NCBI GenBank assembly: GCA_048262715.1
Contig: JBLXEV010000001.1
Coordinates: 186,001 to 250,000 of the forward strand
From: Albirhodobacter sp048262715
GTDB taxonomy: Bacteria > Pseudomonadota > Alphaproteobacteria > Rhodobacterales > Rhodobacteraceae
Length of the DNA: 64,000 nt
Direction: 5' to 3'
Both the position numbers and the translations under genes were made by a program. The first letter of the stretch is position 1. Each line of letters starts with the position of its first letter. Under the pieces are notes generated by a model. That model had not been told where the DNA came from and did not search any database. It saw only the letters and a list, made by a program, of their open reading frames with translations. Shown here piece after piece: positions 42,872 to 51,218 of the stretch.

Positions 42872-43612
42872 ATGGAACTTTCTTTGGTCGGCATTGGCAC
42901 GGGCAACCCCGAGCATCTGACACTGCAAGCGATCCGCGCGCTCAAGGCCGCCGATCTGATCATCGTGCCGCGCAAATCCGGCAAGGATGATCTGGCGGAG
43001 TTGCGGCTGTCGATCTGTGCGGAACTGGCCCCGAATGTGGCCCTACGGGAGTTCGATCTCCCGTCCCGCGATCCGGCGGAGCCTGACTATGCCAAACGCG
43101 TCAATCATTGGCATGATGCGATTGCCGAAGTCTGGGCAGAAACGATTGGCGATGCCGAGCGTGTTGCCCTGCTCGTCTGGGGCGATCCCTCTCTTTATGA
43201 TAGCACGCTGCGCATTGCCGCGCGTCTCACGCCCGCGCCGAAATTGACTGTGGTGCCGGGAATCACCTCGATCCAAGCCCTCACCGCCGCCCATGCGATC
43301 CCGCTCAACGAAATCAACGCACCGGTGGTGATCACGACAGGGCGACAGATCCGCGATGCGGGCTGGCCTTCGGGGGCAGAGACGATCGTAGTGATGTTGG
43401 ACGGGGAATGTTCGTTCCAGCATCTGCCCGCAGAAGGGATCGAGATCTGGTGGGCGGCTTTTGCTGGCATGCCGCAACAGATCACCCTGCACGGACCGCT
43501 GGCCGAGATTGGCCAAACCATCATCGACACCCGCGCAAAAGCGCGTGCGGATCATGGCTGGGTGATGGATATCTACCTCATGCGTCGATCAGGAAAATCC
43601 GCAGATCATTGA
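42872..43612 (+). CDS. cobF: precorrin-6A synthase (deacetylating)
   Basis: A 246-aa C1-methyltransferase that also removes the acetyl group of precorrin-5. Motifs: ELSLVGIGTGNPEHLTLQAIRAL, VALLVWGDPSLYDSTLRIAARL, VPGITSIQALTAAHAIPLNEI and the CobF-typical WWAAFAGMPQQITLHGPLAEIG. The start at 42872 has GGAGG 5-9 nt upstream. It lies apart from the main cob operon, and its end overlaps the convergent glycerate kinase gene by 35 nt. Confidence 0.93.
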   Translation: MELSLVGIGTGNPEHLTLQAIRALKAADLIIVPRKSGKDDLAELRLSICAELAPNVALREFDLPSRDPAEPDYAKRVNHWHDAIAEVWAETIGDAERVALLVWGDPSLYDSTLRIAARLTPAPKLTVVPGITSIQALTAAHAIPLNEINAPVVITTGRQIRDAGWPSGAETIVVMLDGECSFQHLPAEGIEIWWAAFAGMPQQITLHGPLAEIGQTIIDTRAKARADHGWVMDIYLMRRSGKSADH

Positions 43613-44816
43613 CGTTCGTGCCCGTCGGCCCTGTCACGAGAAGCTGATCCACAGCGTGAAACGCGCCCCACGCATCATTGCCATTCAGCGCGGCAAACGG
43701 ATCTATCCCGGCGCGCTGAATCGCATCGAAACTGCCGCAATCGAAATAGGCGCCTGCGTTATCCTCCGTGCCGTCAACCCCGTCGGTATCCGCCGCGAGA
43801 CCGGAAATGCCCTTGGCACCGCGCAGCGCAATCGCGGCCCCCAGCGCAAATTCCGCGTTGCGCCCGCCGCGCCCCTTAGCCCGCACCGTCACCGATGTCT
43901 CCCCGCCCGAGAGCAGCGCGAGGGGGCGTTTTGCGAACCCGCCCGCGCCCATCGCAATCGCGGCCAAGACCTTCCCTGCCTCGCGCGCCTCGCCCTCGAT
44001 CCGGTCCGACAGGATCATCGTGTGATAGCCCCGCCCCTCCAGATACCGCGCCGCCGCCTCTAGTGAGATCTGCGGTGACGCGATCATCCGCGCCTCCAGC
44101 GGGCCGGTTTTCGGCAGGTGTGAGGCCGAGGAGGCCAGCGCGGCGGCCACCTCCGTGCTCGGAGTGATCCCGTAGCGCGTGAGGATGACCTCAGCGCTCT
44201 CGACATGCGGAGGGATTTCGACCGTCGGCCCTGAGGCCACAGTTTCCGCCGCGTCCCCCGGCACATCCGAAATAAACAGCGTCACCAGCTTTGCCGGCGC
44301 TGCTATGGCAGCGATTCGCCCGCCTTTGACTTGGCTCAACCGCTGACGGATGACATTCATCTCGCCAATCGTCGCACCCGAGTCCAAGAGCGCCCGCGTG
44401 ACACCCTGCTTCTCCTCAAGCGAAAGCCCCTCGAGCGGCTGGCACAAAAGCGCGGAACCGCCCCCCGAGATCAGCGAGAGGACCAAATCGTCTGGGGTCA
44501 GCCCCTGCAACAGATCCATCATCTTGCGCGTTGCCGCCAAGCCTGCGGCATCGGGTACCGGATGCGCCGCCTCGACCAATTCGATATCGCGCAGCATGAT
44601 TCCCTCGGCATGGCCGTAGCGGGTGATCACCAGCCCGCTGATCGGCCCCTCCCACTGCGCCTCGACCGCAGCCGCCATCTGCGCGGCGGCTTTCCCCGCG
44701 CCGATCACGATCACCCGTCCCTTTGGGCGCAGCGGCAGAGCCTGCGCCACACAAAGCGCCGGATCCGCCGCCCGAACGGCGGCGTCAAACGCGCCGCGCA
44801 GAGTATCCTTGGTCAA
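43578..44816 (-). CDS. glycerate kinase, MOFRL family
   Basis: A 412-aa kinase of the TtuD/GckA type that phosphorylates D-glycerate (2-phosphoglycerate product in most relatives). Motifs: VIVIGAGKAAAQMAAAVE, LVLSLISGGGSALLCQP, LISDVPGD-like TLFISDVPGDAAETVASGPT, and the C-terminal MOFRL block with LALLSGGETSVTVRAKGRGGRNAEFAL and ADTDGVDGTEDNAGA. The start is probably the TTG at 44816, which overlaps the stop of the upstream dehydrogenase (TTGA) and has GAGGG upstream; the frame stays open above it. Confidence 0.9.
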   Translation of the reverse strand: MTKDTLRGAFDAAVRAADPALCVAQALPLRPKGRVIVIGAGKAAAQMAAAVEAQWEGPISGLVITRYGHAEGIMLRDIELVEAAHPVPDAAGLAATRKMMDLLQGLTPDDLVLSLISGGGSALLCQPLEGLSLEEKQGVTRALLDSGATIGEMNVIRQRLSQVKGGRIAAIAAPAKLVTLFISDVPGDAAETVASGPTVEIPPHVESAEVILTRYGITPSTEVAAALASSASHLPKTGPLEARMIASPQISLEAAARYLEGRGYHTMILSDRIEGEAREAGKVLAAIAMGAGGFAKRPLALLSGGETSVTVRAKGRGGRNAEFALGAAIALRGAKGISGLAADTDGVDGTEDNAGAYFDCGSFDAIQRAGIDPFAALNGNDAWGAFHAVDQLLVTGPTGTNVNDLRIFLIDA

Positions 44817-45766
44817 TTCAATACCCTCACTGGTTGCCCCGCGAGAAACGCCTCGATGCTCTCGATCACTTGGCCCCAAAGCGCGGTCATCGCCTCTTCA
44901 CTCGCCCAAGCAATATGCGGCGTCAGCAGCACGTTTGGCAAATGCGCGATCCGCATCAGCGCATTGTCCGGCAGGGGTGGCTCCGGCGTTGTCACATCGA
45001 CCCCGAGGCCGGAAATAAGACCCTGTTCCACCGCAATCGCTGCCGCCGCCTCTTCGATCAACCCGCCGCGTGCGGTGTTAATCACCACAGGGCGCCGTTC
45101 CATCCTGCTGAACTCTTCAGCACCGATCAGCCCCTTTGTCTGCGCATTCAGCGGACAGTGAAGCGTGATCACATCGCTTTGCGCCAGAAACGCATCGAAG
45201 GTGACTCGCGTTGCGTCCCCAGCCTCACCTTTGCGCGCCGCATAGATCACCCGCATCCCGAAGGCCTGCGCCAGCCGCCCGACCGACTGGCCAATCGAGC
45301 CGCCCCCGATGATCCCCAAGGTCTTCCCCGCGAGATCGCCGATCGGATGGGTGAAGAAGCAGAACTGCCCCGAGCGCGCCCATTCCCCCGCCAGCACATC
45401 CGCGCGATACCCCGCGAGTTGACGTTTAAGCGACAGGATCATCGCCATCACATGCTCGGGCACCGAGTTCACCGCATAACCGCGTACGTTGGATACGGTG
45501 ATCCCCAGCGCACGGCAGGCCTCGATATCGATCACGTCATAGCCCGTCGCCGCAACCGAGATGAATTTCAGATCAGGAAGCTGTTCGAGCGTGGATCTGC
45601 GCAGCGGAACCTTGTTCGTCACCGCAACCGATGCACCACGCAGACGCTCAAGCGCTTGATCCTCGCGGGTTTGCGGATACTCCACCCAGTCATGCGCACC
45701 GGCTGGCCGGATCACCTCAACCTGCGGGCCAATCGTCCCGCGATCCAAAAATACAATCCGTGCCAT
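44813..45766 (-). CDS. D-2-hydroxyacid dehydrogenase (hydroxypyruvate/glyoxylate reductase type)
   Basis: A 317-aa NAD(P)-dependent enzyme. Rossmann motif GIIGGGSIGQSVGRLAQAFGM (near residue 150). Catalytic Arg in VINTARGGLIEE, the acidic partner near LGVDVTTPEPPL and the catalytic His in LTPHIAWAS. Coupling to the glycerate kinase gene points to reduction of hydroxypyruvate to D-glycerate, or the reverse direction in sugar-acid or serine metabolism. Confidence 0.9.
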   Translation of the reverse strand: MARIVFLDRGTIGPQVEVIRPAGAHDWVEYPQTREDQALERLRGASVAVTNKVPLRRSTLEQLPDLKFISVAATGYDVIDIEACRALGITVSNVRGYAVNSVPEHVMAMILSLKRQLAGYRADVLAGEWARSGQFCFFTHPIGDLAGKTLGIIGGGSIGQSVGRLAQAFGMRVIYAARKGEAGDATRVTFDAFLAQSDVITLHCPLNAQTKGLIGAEEFSRMERRPVVINTARGGLIEEAAAAIAVEQGLISGLGVDVTTPEPPLPDNALMRIAHLPNVLLTPHIAWASEEAMTALWGQVIESIEAFLAGQPVRVLN

Positions 45767-45871
45767 GGCTCTGCCTCCCCTTTATCCGATGGGAAGTATA
45801 GCCACGCCGCATGGCATGGCCAGAGCGGATCAGGCCGAGATTATCTCGCATATTGGAGCCTATGATCGCCC

Positions 45872-45914
45872 GAAAAGAAAAAGCGGCCAGCGCCGGAATG
45901 GGCGCTAACCGCTT
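45872..45914 (-). terminator. terminator of the tRNA gene interrupted by the prophage
   Basis: On the minus strand a hairpin (AGCGG/CCGCT and AGCGCC/GGCGCT with a 2-nt internal mismatch) is followed by TTTTTCTTTTC. It lies just downstream of the tRNA 3' remnant and belongs to the chromosome side of the junction. Confidence 0.7.
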
Positions 45915-45922
45915 GAAATTTC

Positions 45923-45940
45923 TGGTGCCGCTGAAGGGCA
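45923..45940 (-). other. prophage attachment site (tRNA 3'-end remnant)
   Basis: Read on the minus strand the segment is TGCCCTTCAGCGGCACCA: the end of a T-arm, a CAGCGGC acceptor strand, a discriminator A and CCA. The rest of the tRNA is absent; sequence to the right is phage. This is the att remnant left when an integrase uses a tRNA 3' end; the complete tRNA should stand at the other prophage end, outside the window. The acceptor implies a tRNA starting GCCGCTG; its identity is not determinable here. Confidence 0.75.
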
Positions 45941-46080
45941 CCTAAGTTTTGCGTCTACCCGTTGCTGTCGCGCTCAAACTGTCATTATATGTGAGTGACT
46001 TCGGGGGCAATACGTCCCAAGCGGGGTCACGATCTCCGCAGCAAGCGCGGCGAAAATGTGGGGCTGGCTGTGGGGCTGAG

Positions 46081-47280
46081 ATGGCAAAAGACAAGCTGAC
46101 CGCGATCAAGGTGAAGGCATTGGGCGCGGGCCGACACACGGACGGCGCTGGATTAATCCTTGAGAAGCCAGCCTCCGGCGCTGGGAAATGGATCTTCCGA
46201 TATTCGTTCGCGGGGCGGCGCAGGGACATGGGCCTTGGGTCTGCCGCTGACGTCACCCTAGCACAGGCCCGCAAGGAGCGCGACCGCTGGGCCGCCGTGA
46301 TAGCTGATGGGCGAGACCCGATTGACGCACGGGACCGCGAGCGTAGGGAGGCCGTGACCGCGGCGCGGCGCGATGACCCGACTCTTGCCGAATTGGTGGA
46401 CATGGTCTTTGAGGCGCGCAAGTCCAGCCTCAAGGGTGACGGCGAGGCGGGGCGCTGGATGAGTCCGCTCAAAACGCACATTCTCCCGCGCCTCGGAAAG
46501 CTCACCGCCAGCACGATCACAACGGCGGAGTTTGTCGACGCCCTGCGCCCGATCTGGAACAGCAAGCCCACCGTCGCGCGCAAAGCCCACGGCCGCCTGC
46601 GCATGGCGCTCGAGGTTGGGCGGCGCATCGGCTATGCCGTGGATCCGGTCACGATTGAGCGCGTGCCGGATCTGCTCGGAGACCTGCACATTGAACATGC
46701 ACACATCGAGGCGACACCGTGGCAGCGCATCCCCGATCTGTTCGCGGCGCTCAATAGCACGTCATCCGATTCCTCCGGCCGCATGTGCCTGCGGCTGCTG
46801 ATCCTAACCGCCGTTCGATCCGACAGCGCGCGAGGGGCACGGTTCAGCGAGATTGACGGCGATATCTGGACGGTGCCGAAGGAGCGGATCAAGGGCCTCA
46901 AGCGAAAGGTCGATGACTTCCGCGTCCCGCTATCAGCCGCGGCGCTCGAAATCGTTGAGCAAGCGAGGCAGGTCAACCGAGATCCGGTCAATGGCCTGCT
47001 TTTCGCCTCACCGAACAATGAGCATAAGCCGATTTCACAGAATGCCCTGCTGAACGTATTGAACGACATGGGGGAAGCTGGCCGCCCGCACGGGTTCCGG
47101 TCCTCATTCCGTGATTGGGTGCAAGATACCGACGCATGCAGCTATGAGGTGGCGGAGACTGTTCTGGGCCACATCGTCGGCGGAAAGGTCGAGCGGTCCT
47201 ATGCGCGGTCTGATTTGCTTGATCGGCGGCGGGCTGTGATGGATGCATGGGCGGCACATGTGACGGGGCGGGAGGCGTGA
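46081..47280 (+). CDS. int: tyrosine-type site-specific integrase, P4 family
   Basis: A 399-aa recombinase. The N-terminal ~95 residues are the arm-binding DUF4102-type domain (LTAIKVKALGAGRHTDGAGL...GKWIFRYSFAGRRRDMGLG). A core-binding helical domain follows and then the catalytic domain: Arg246 (LTAVRSDSAR), His337-x-x-Arg340 (PHGFRSSFRDW), His364 (LGH) and nucleophile Tyr374 (VERSYARSD). The start at 46081 is preferred over the open frame above; GGGG lies 6-9 nt upstream. It lies right next to the tRNA attachment site, as expected for an attL. Confidence 0.93.
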   Translation: MAKDKLTAIKVKALGAGRHTDGAGLILEKPASGAGKWIFRYSFAGRRRDMGLGSAADVTLAQARKERDRWAAVIADGRDPIDARDRERREAVTAARRDDPTLAELVDMVFEARKSSLKGDGEAGRWMSPLKTHILPRLGKLTASTITTAEFVDALRPIWNSKPTVARKAHGRLRMALEVGRRIGYAVDPVTIERVPDLLGDLHIEHAHIEATPWQRIPDLFAALNSTSSDSSGRMCLRLLILTAVRSDSARGARFSEIDGDIWTVPKERIKGLKRKVDDFRVPLSAAALEIVEQARQVNRDPVNGLLFASPNNEHKPISQNALLNVLNDMGEAGRPHGFRSSFRDWVQDTDACSYEVAETVLGHIVGGKVERSYARSDLLDRRRAVMDAWAAHVTGREA

Positions 47281-47284
47281 AACG

Positions 47285-47315
47285 CAAAAAACAGCCCCCA
47301 CCGTGAGGCAGGGGC
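47285..47315 (-). terminator. terminator of the prophage late operon
   Basis: On the minus strand GCCCCTGCC, TCAC and GGTGGGGGC (two wobble pairs) are followed by TGTTTTTT. It stands after the holin gene and between the convergent late operon and int, so it could also act for int in part. Confidence 0.8.
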
Positions 47316-47374
47316 CGTTGTGATTTTCCGCGAACTTGCGATTTATCGCATATTCACGATTTCAGCGCTCGCCC

Positions 47375-47590
47375 TCACCGCACGCCCCACTTCTTAAACA
47401 CGGCAATGTTGCTGACCGCCCCGAGCACAAGCCCGGACACGCCCGCGATCACCTGCTCAAGGCCGATGGTTACGGTGTGCGTGGTGGCGTCATAGCCGAT
47501 CCCGTCAATCATGGTTGCGAGGCCAGCAGCGCCAGCGCCGAGGATGGGGAGAAGTGCGTAGACCGCGAGGCGGGTGTAGACGTTTTGCAT
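47375..47590 (-). CDS. holin-like small membrane protein
   Basis: A 71-aa protein with two hydrophobic segments (LAVYALLPILGAGAAGLATMI and LEQVIAGVSGLVLGAVSNIAVF) and a basic end (KKWGVR), the plan of class II holins. The start at 47590 has AGGA upstream. It lies directly behind the endolysin gene and is the last gene of the late operon. Confidence 0.7.
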   Translation of the reverse strand: MQNVYTRLAVYALLPILGAGAAGLATMIDGIGYDATTHTVTIGLEQVIAGVSGLVLGAVSNIAVFKKWGVR

Positions 47591-47595
47591 CGGAG

Positions 47596-48387
47596 TTATC
47601 CTTTCGTGATGCCAAGAATGGTGAGGATGATCCGCCACAGCGAGGGCTGGGGTGCAGGATCGGGAGTTTCGATGGCGGAAGCCTCAGGCGTGCGAGGAAG
47701 GATCTCCGCTATGACCTTGACGCCGGATGCCTTGGCCCTGAGCGCGCGGTGAAGCGCGGCGCGGGTGACCTGCCCCGCCATGCCGTCAACCTCAATCCCT
47801 GCGGCCTCCTGAAATCCGCGCACATCGGTGGCGGAATGGCCCAGCAGCACCAGCGCGCACCGGACATAGAGCGCCAAGCGGTCTGTCAGCCCATTGTGTC
47901 CGCCGTTGACGATCTCTGAGACACGGACGCAATCACCAGCCTCGCAGGCCGCCATGAGCTTCGGGCGCGTGGTGAAAAACCAGACAACCGAGATCCCGAG
48001 CCATTCCGGACGCTCCAGCGCTTCCGGCGTCTGCTCAAAATCCGGCGCCGCGGGAAACAGCCGGCGCACCCATGCGGTGAGGTTCCGATAGTTGAACCGC
48101 CCCGTGTTCTGGATCAGGTCGCGCCCCATGAAGCGCTTGCCATCACCAGCTTGGGTATTGCCCAGATCGGCGCGCCACTCGTAGCGCTTCTGCGCGGCGG
48201 TCGGCCCCCAGATCTCGCGCACGTATTTGAAGCGCCCGCTTTCATGGATCACCTGCGCGAGAACCTGCGCGAGGATGTGCAGCGGCAGGAGGGCAGCACC
48301 GAACCGAACCAGCGTGGCGATGAAGCCAGCCTTTCGTTCGGTGTATGTGCGCGATCCGGTCATAAGGTTGAGGTCTGAAACGTCCAT
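47596..48387 (-). CDS. phage endolysin, glycoside hydrolase family 19
   Basis: A 263-aa lysin. Residues 35-195 match phage GH19 enzymes: AQVIHESGRFKYV (catalytic Glu49), RADLGNTQAGDGKRFMGRDLIQNTGRFNY, WFFTTR and NGGHNGLTDR. A peptidoglycan-binding-like segment follows (GFQEAAGIEVDGMAGQVTRAAL). The last 16 residues (PSLWRIILTILGITKG) are hydrophobic, which may tether it to the membrane. No signal peptide, so export should depend on the holin. GGGGAA lies before the ATG. Confidence 0.88.
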   Translation of the reverse strand: MDVSDLNLMTGSRTYTERKAGFIATLVRFGAALLPLHILAQVLAQVIHESGRFKYVREIWGPTAAQKRYEWRADLGNTQAGDGKRFMGRDLIQNTGRFNYRNLTAWVRRLFPAAPDFEQTPEALERPEWLGISVVWFFTTRPKLMAACEAGDCVRVSEIVNGGHNGLTDRLALYVRCALVLLGHSATDVRGFQEAAGIEVDGMAGQVTRAALHRALRAKASGVKVIAEILPRTPEASAIETPDPAPQPSLWRIILTILGITKG

Positions 48388-48399
48388 GATTTCCCCATG

Positions 48400-48421
48400 A
48401 AAAAGCCCGCGCGAGGCGGGC
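48400..48421 (-). terminator. terminator before the endolysin gene
   Basis: GCCCGC, a GCGAG-type loop and GCGGGC, followed by TTTTT on the minus strand. It lies between the spanin-like gene and the endolysin gene. Nearly the same stem and loop recur at 48773-48794. Confidence 0.8.
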
Positions 48422-48494
48422 GGGTGTCGGTTGAATGTTACTCAAATCGGTTTGCGTTACAGATCGGGCGGATTTTTCACCACAAACCGCGCGC

Positions 48495-48725
48495 TCACCC
48501 ATCCCTGCGAGACAGCAGCGTCTTGATATCGCGCCGCAGCTCATCCAGCAGGGCGAGCGTGGTGCCGCGCGACTCCCTGTGTGATTGCTGATCTTCCTCG
48601 CGCTGCCGCCACAAGCGCCGGATCTCCGCCGCGTTGGCCTTCGTGTTGCTCTCGACGCGCAGCGCCCATGCGATCAGGGCGACGATGCCAATGACAACGC
48701 CCCACCACTCTTTAATCTCAGTCAT
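48495..48725 (-). CDS. small membrane-anchored coiled-coil protein, possible i-spanin or lysis protein
   Basis: A 76-aa protein with one N-terminal transmembrane helix (WWGVVIGIVALIAWAL) and then a charged helical tail (residues 25-76) likely to form a coiled coil. This is the shape of inner-membrane spanins and XhlA-type lysis accessory proteins. Its place between tail genes and endolysin supports a lysis role. No outer-membrane spanin lipoprotein was seen. GGGGG precedes the ATG. Confidence 0.55.
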   Translation of the reverse strand: MTEIKEWWGVVIGIVALIAWALRVESNTKANAAEIRRLWRQREEDQQSHRESRGTTLALLDELRRDIKTLLSRRDG

Positions 48726-48772
48726 TGATCCCCCGTTGGGCTGAGTTTGGGCGCGCGGCCCCGTTTGGTCAT

Positions 48773-48794
48773 AAAAAATCCCGCGCGAGGCGGG
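48773..48794 (-). terminator. terminator after the receptor-binding protein gene
   Basis: CCCGC, GCGAG and GCGGG arms followed by ATTTTTT on the minus strand, between the tail-fibre gene and the spanin-like gene. Confidence 0.75.
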
Positions 48795-48821
48795 GCGTGC
48801 AGAACGGTAGTGAAGTGCTTT

Positions 48822-51203
48822 TTACTGGGCGCGATCCATTACCATAAGTGTCGCTTGCGCCACTCGGCCAGCGGGGTCTGCCACCAGCGCGTTATCTCGA
48901 TACAGACCGCCGAGCCGACCATATGGCGACTGGAACACCCCAGAACCGTCATTGGTATGCACCGCAATAACAGTCCCGTCTGCGCGCACCTGAATTACGG
49001 CATTTCCAGACCCGTCAACAAGCGCATGCAGGCTGATTTGCCCCGCCCATGCGCCGGAACCAGAGGTTTTGATGGACAGAGCCGCAAAAACACCAGAAGC
49101 ATCATGTAGCACACGGAGAATATCTGCTCCCGTCGACGTGCGAAGCGCAACAATCGAGGTTTTACGGCGGCTTGGCCCGTAGTCTCCCGCATCTTGGAAG
49201 GCGTATTGCGTCGAGAGGACAACTCCCCAGCCGACCGGAATGTTACCGTCAACGAGAATGTTGGTTGAACTGGACAGCTTCGGCACGATCTCGGGGCGAC
49301 TGTCGTCAAATGCAGGCAAGAACACCTCGCGCACCGCAGCGACGGAATAAGCAGAGGTGGCCACCTCACCGTAATCGTCAACGATCAGGAACCCGCCATA
49401 TTCAAACTCACCCGCACCAGCACAACGGAAACGTAGGCGCGAGAGACCTGCGCGCAACGTAGCCACGAATATGTGGCTCTCTGCGGGTCGATTGACTGTG
49501 TCCACGCCCGCTTTGCCGAAGTCGATTTTAACACCGTATTCGTCGGCAACATCTTCTATCACACCCTCAATTAATTCCTCGTGAGATGATCCGATTGCCC
49601 CAACATACGCGTACGCAGAGTTAGCTCCTGACACAACTGAGCGATCAGGGCTAACATAGATCACGCGCCGCTCACGATCCGACCACACCCAGGAATGTGC
49701 CGCGATGTTGACGTTCTCCGTAGCGGTCAGCCGCGCGGAATACCCCCATGCGTTGTTCATCAAGTAGTTGTAGGAGACGGTGACAGAAGGATCGAACGCG
49801 GCATCTTGCGGGCCAATCTTGGAGCCGTGGGATACGTCAATAACGCGGTGCCGGAAAATCTGTGTCGCGATGTACTGCGCGATCAGAATATGCCCCTGAT
49901 CAGACCAGTGTGTCCCGTCTGGCTGATAGTCTCCGATCCGGTACTGGTCCGTCCGGTCGCGCTGCCAGTCCTGTTGCAGCTTGTTCGTGTCGATCAGGGC
50001 GAGGCGGTATTCGCTGACGATTTCCTCAATCACTGCCAGCAACTCGCCCTGCATAAGCGGGTTGGGCCGCAGACTTTGCGCCGAAATAAGCCAAGGCGTC
50101 ATGATGATAGGAACACGACCGGACGCGCGCACCGCGTCAATCAGTATCTTGTATTTCTCTTTGAAAATGCCCGCATCCCACGGCGCTCCGCCATCGCCCT
50201 TGATATCGTTCAACCCGAAACACAGAATGCAGTATCCGCTGTTGGGGTATGGGGTAGTGATCTGCGCCGCGTAATTATCGATTGCCCAGTCATCAATGAC
50301 TTTCTTGCCGCCGCTACCGCCGTTATAAGTGGCGACGTTCGGATTTCCAGACATGGATCGCAGGATGGAGCCTAGCCGGTTCGGCCAGTTATTGAACGAT
50401 TTTTCAACCTCATCCACCCCGAGGGTCGAGCTATCGCCGTAGCAGGCGATCCCAAAGGCTTCACCGCCCTGCGCCCTGCGCGCGATTTCGTGCAAGATGC
50501 CATTCGAGGATTGCGGGGAGAAATCGGGAAGATATTCCGCGCGGCTCTGGATCGACAATTTCACGCCATTCGCGTTTATCGCGTCATATGTTGCCGCTCC
50601 GCTGGCAAGGACGATCAGCGAAAGGCCCTCCGCAGTTGCGAAGACTGCATTGCCAGCCACCACTGTTCCGGGCTGTCCTGCGGTATAGGTCATCGCGGTG
50701 TCCGCGCTGAACCCAGCCACGCTGTCGATGCGGTAGCCGTCATAGAGCGCCGCTTGTGCTGCGGACAGGGCGGCGGCGGCGGCGCTGTCAGCGGACTGCC
50801 CAGCCGCTACTGTTGCCCCCTCAACTGCGGCGACAGCCTCTGCAAGAACATCAGGCGGCGTTGGCTCATCTGGAGCCTGTGTATACAGGGATGCGAACGA
50901 CACCGGACCGGACACTGGAACAGAGATAACCCCGAGGCTCTCGGTGACAGTGCATTTTGCGGCTGTCGAGAAGTAGCGAACGGTCACATCATAGTTCGTG
51001 AGAAGGTCAAGGCTCGCGCTTGCTTGCAGCGTCACATCGAGATTGCCGCCCGCGTCCAGCACCGATTCCACCGTCTCGCGGATATAGGTGGTCGTGCCTG
51101 CGGTCGCGACACGGCGCAGCTTGAACGTCATCCGGCCATAGGCAGGGATGTCACCGTTAGGCACGCGAACAGGACCAGTGATCTGGGTCATTACAACGGG
51201 CAT
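48822..51203 (-). CDS. receptor-binding tail protein with an SGNH/GDSL esterase domain
   Basis: A 793-aa protein. Residues 1-110 form a beta-rich attachment domain, then an Ala-rich helical linker (120-155). Residues 250-445 are an SGNH hydrolase: block I CYGDSSTLG (Gly256-Asp-Ser258), block III FGLNDI (Asn332), block V PDGTHWSDQGH (Asp429, His432). The C-terminal ~340 residues look like a tail-tip carbohydrate-binding region. It probably deacylates surface polysaccharide during adsorption. AAGGA lies before the ATG. Encoded directly after the tail-tip J-like protein. Confidence 0.82.
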   Translation of the reverse strand: MPVVMTQITGPVRVPNGDIPAYGRMTFKLRRVATAGTTTYIRETVESVLDAGGNLDVTLQASASLDLLTNYDVTVRYFSTAAKCTVTESLGVISVPVSGPVSFASLYTQAPDEPTPPDVLAEAVAAVEGATVAAGQSADSAAAAALSAAQAALYDGYRIDSVAGFSADTAMTYTAGQPGTVVAGNAVFATAEGLSLIVLASGAATYDAINANGVKLSIQSRAEYLPDFSPQSSNGILHEIARRAQGGEAFGIACYGDSSTLGVDEVEKSFNNWPNRLGSILRSMSGNPNVATYNGGSGGKKVIDDWAIDNYAAQITTPYPNSGYCILCFGLNDIKGDGGAPWDAGIFKEKYKILIDAVRASGRVPIIMTPWLISAQSLRPNPLMQGELLAVIEEIVSEYRLALIDTNKLQQDWQRDRTDQYRIGDYQPDGTHWSDQGHILIAQYIATQIFRHRVIDVSHGSKIGPQDAAFDPSVTVSYNYLMNNAWGYSARLTATENVNIAAHSWVWSDRERRVIYVSPDRSVVSGANSAYAYVGAIGSSHEELIEGVIEDVADEYGVKIDFGKAGVDTVNRPAESHIFVATLRAGLSRLRFRCAGAGEFEYGGFLIVDDYGEVATSAYSVAAVREVFLPAFDDSRPEIVPKLSSSTNILVDGNIPVGWGVVLSTQYAFQDAGDYGPSRRKTSIVALRTSTGADILRVLHDASGVFAALSIKTSGSGAWAGQISLHALVDGSGNAVIQVRADGTVIAVHTNDGSGVFQSPYGRLGGLYRDNALVADPAGRVAQATLMVMDRAQ

Positions 51204-51218
51204 ATTTTTTCCTTGGAT

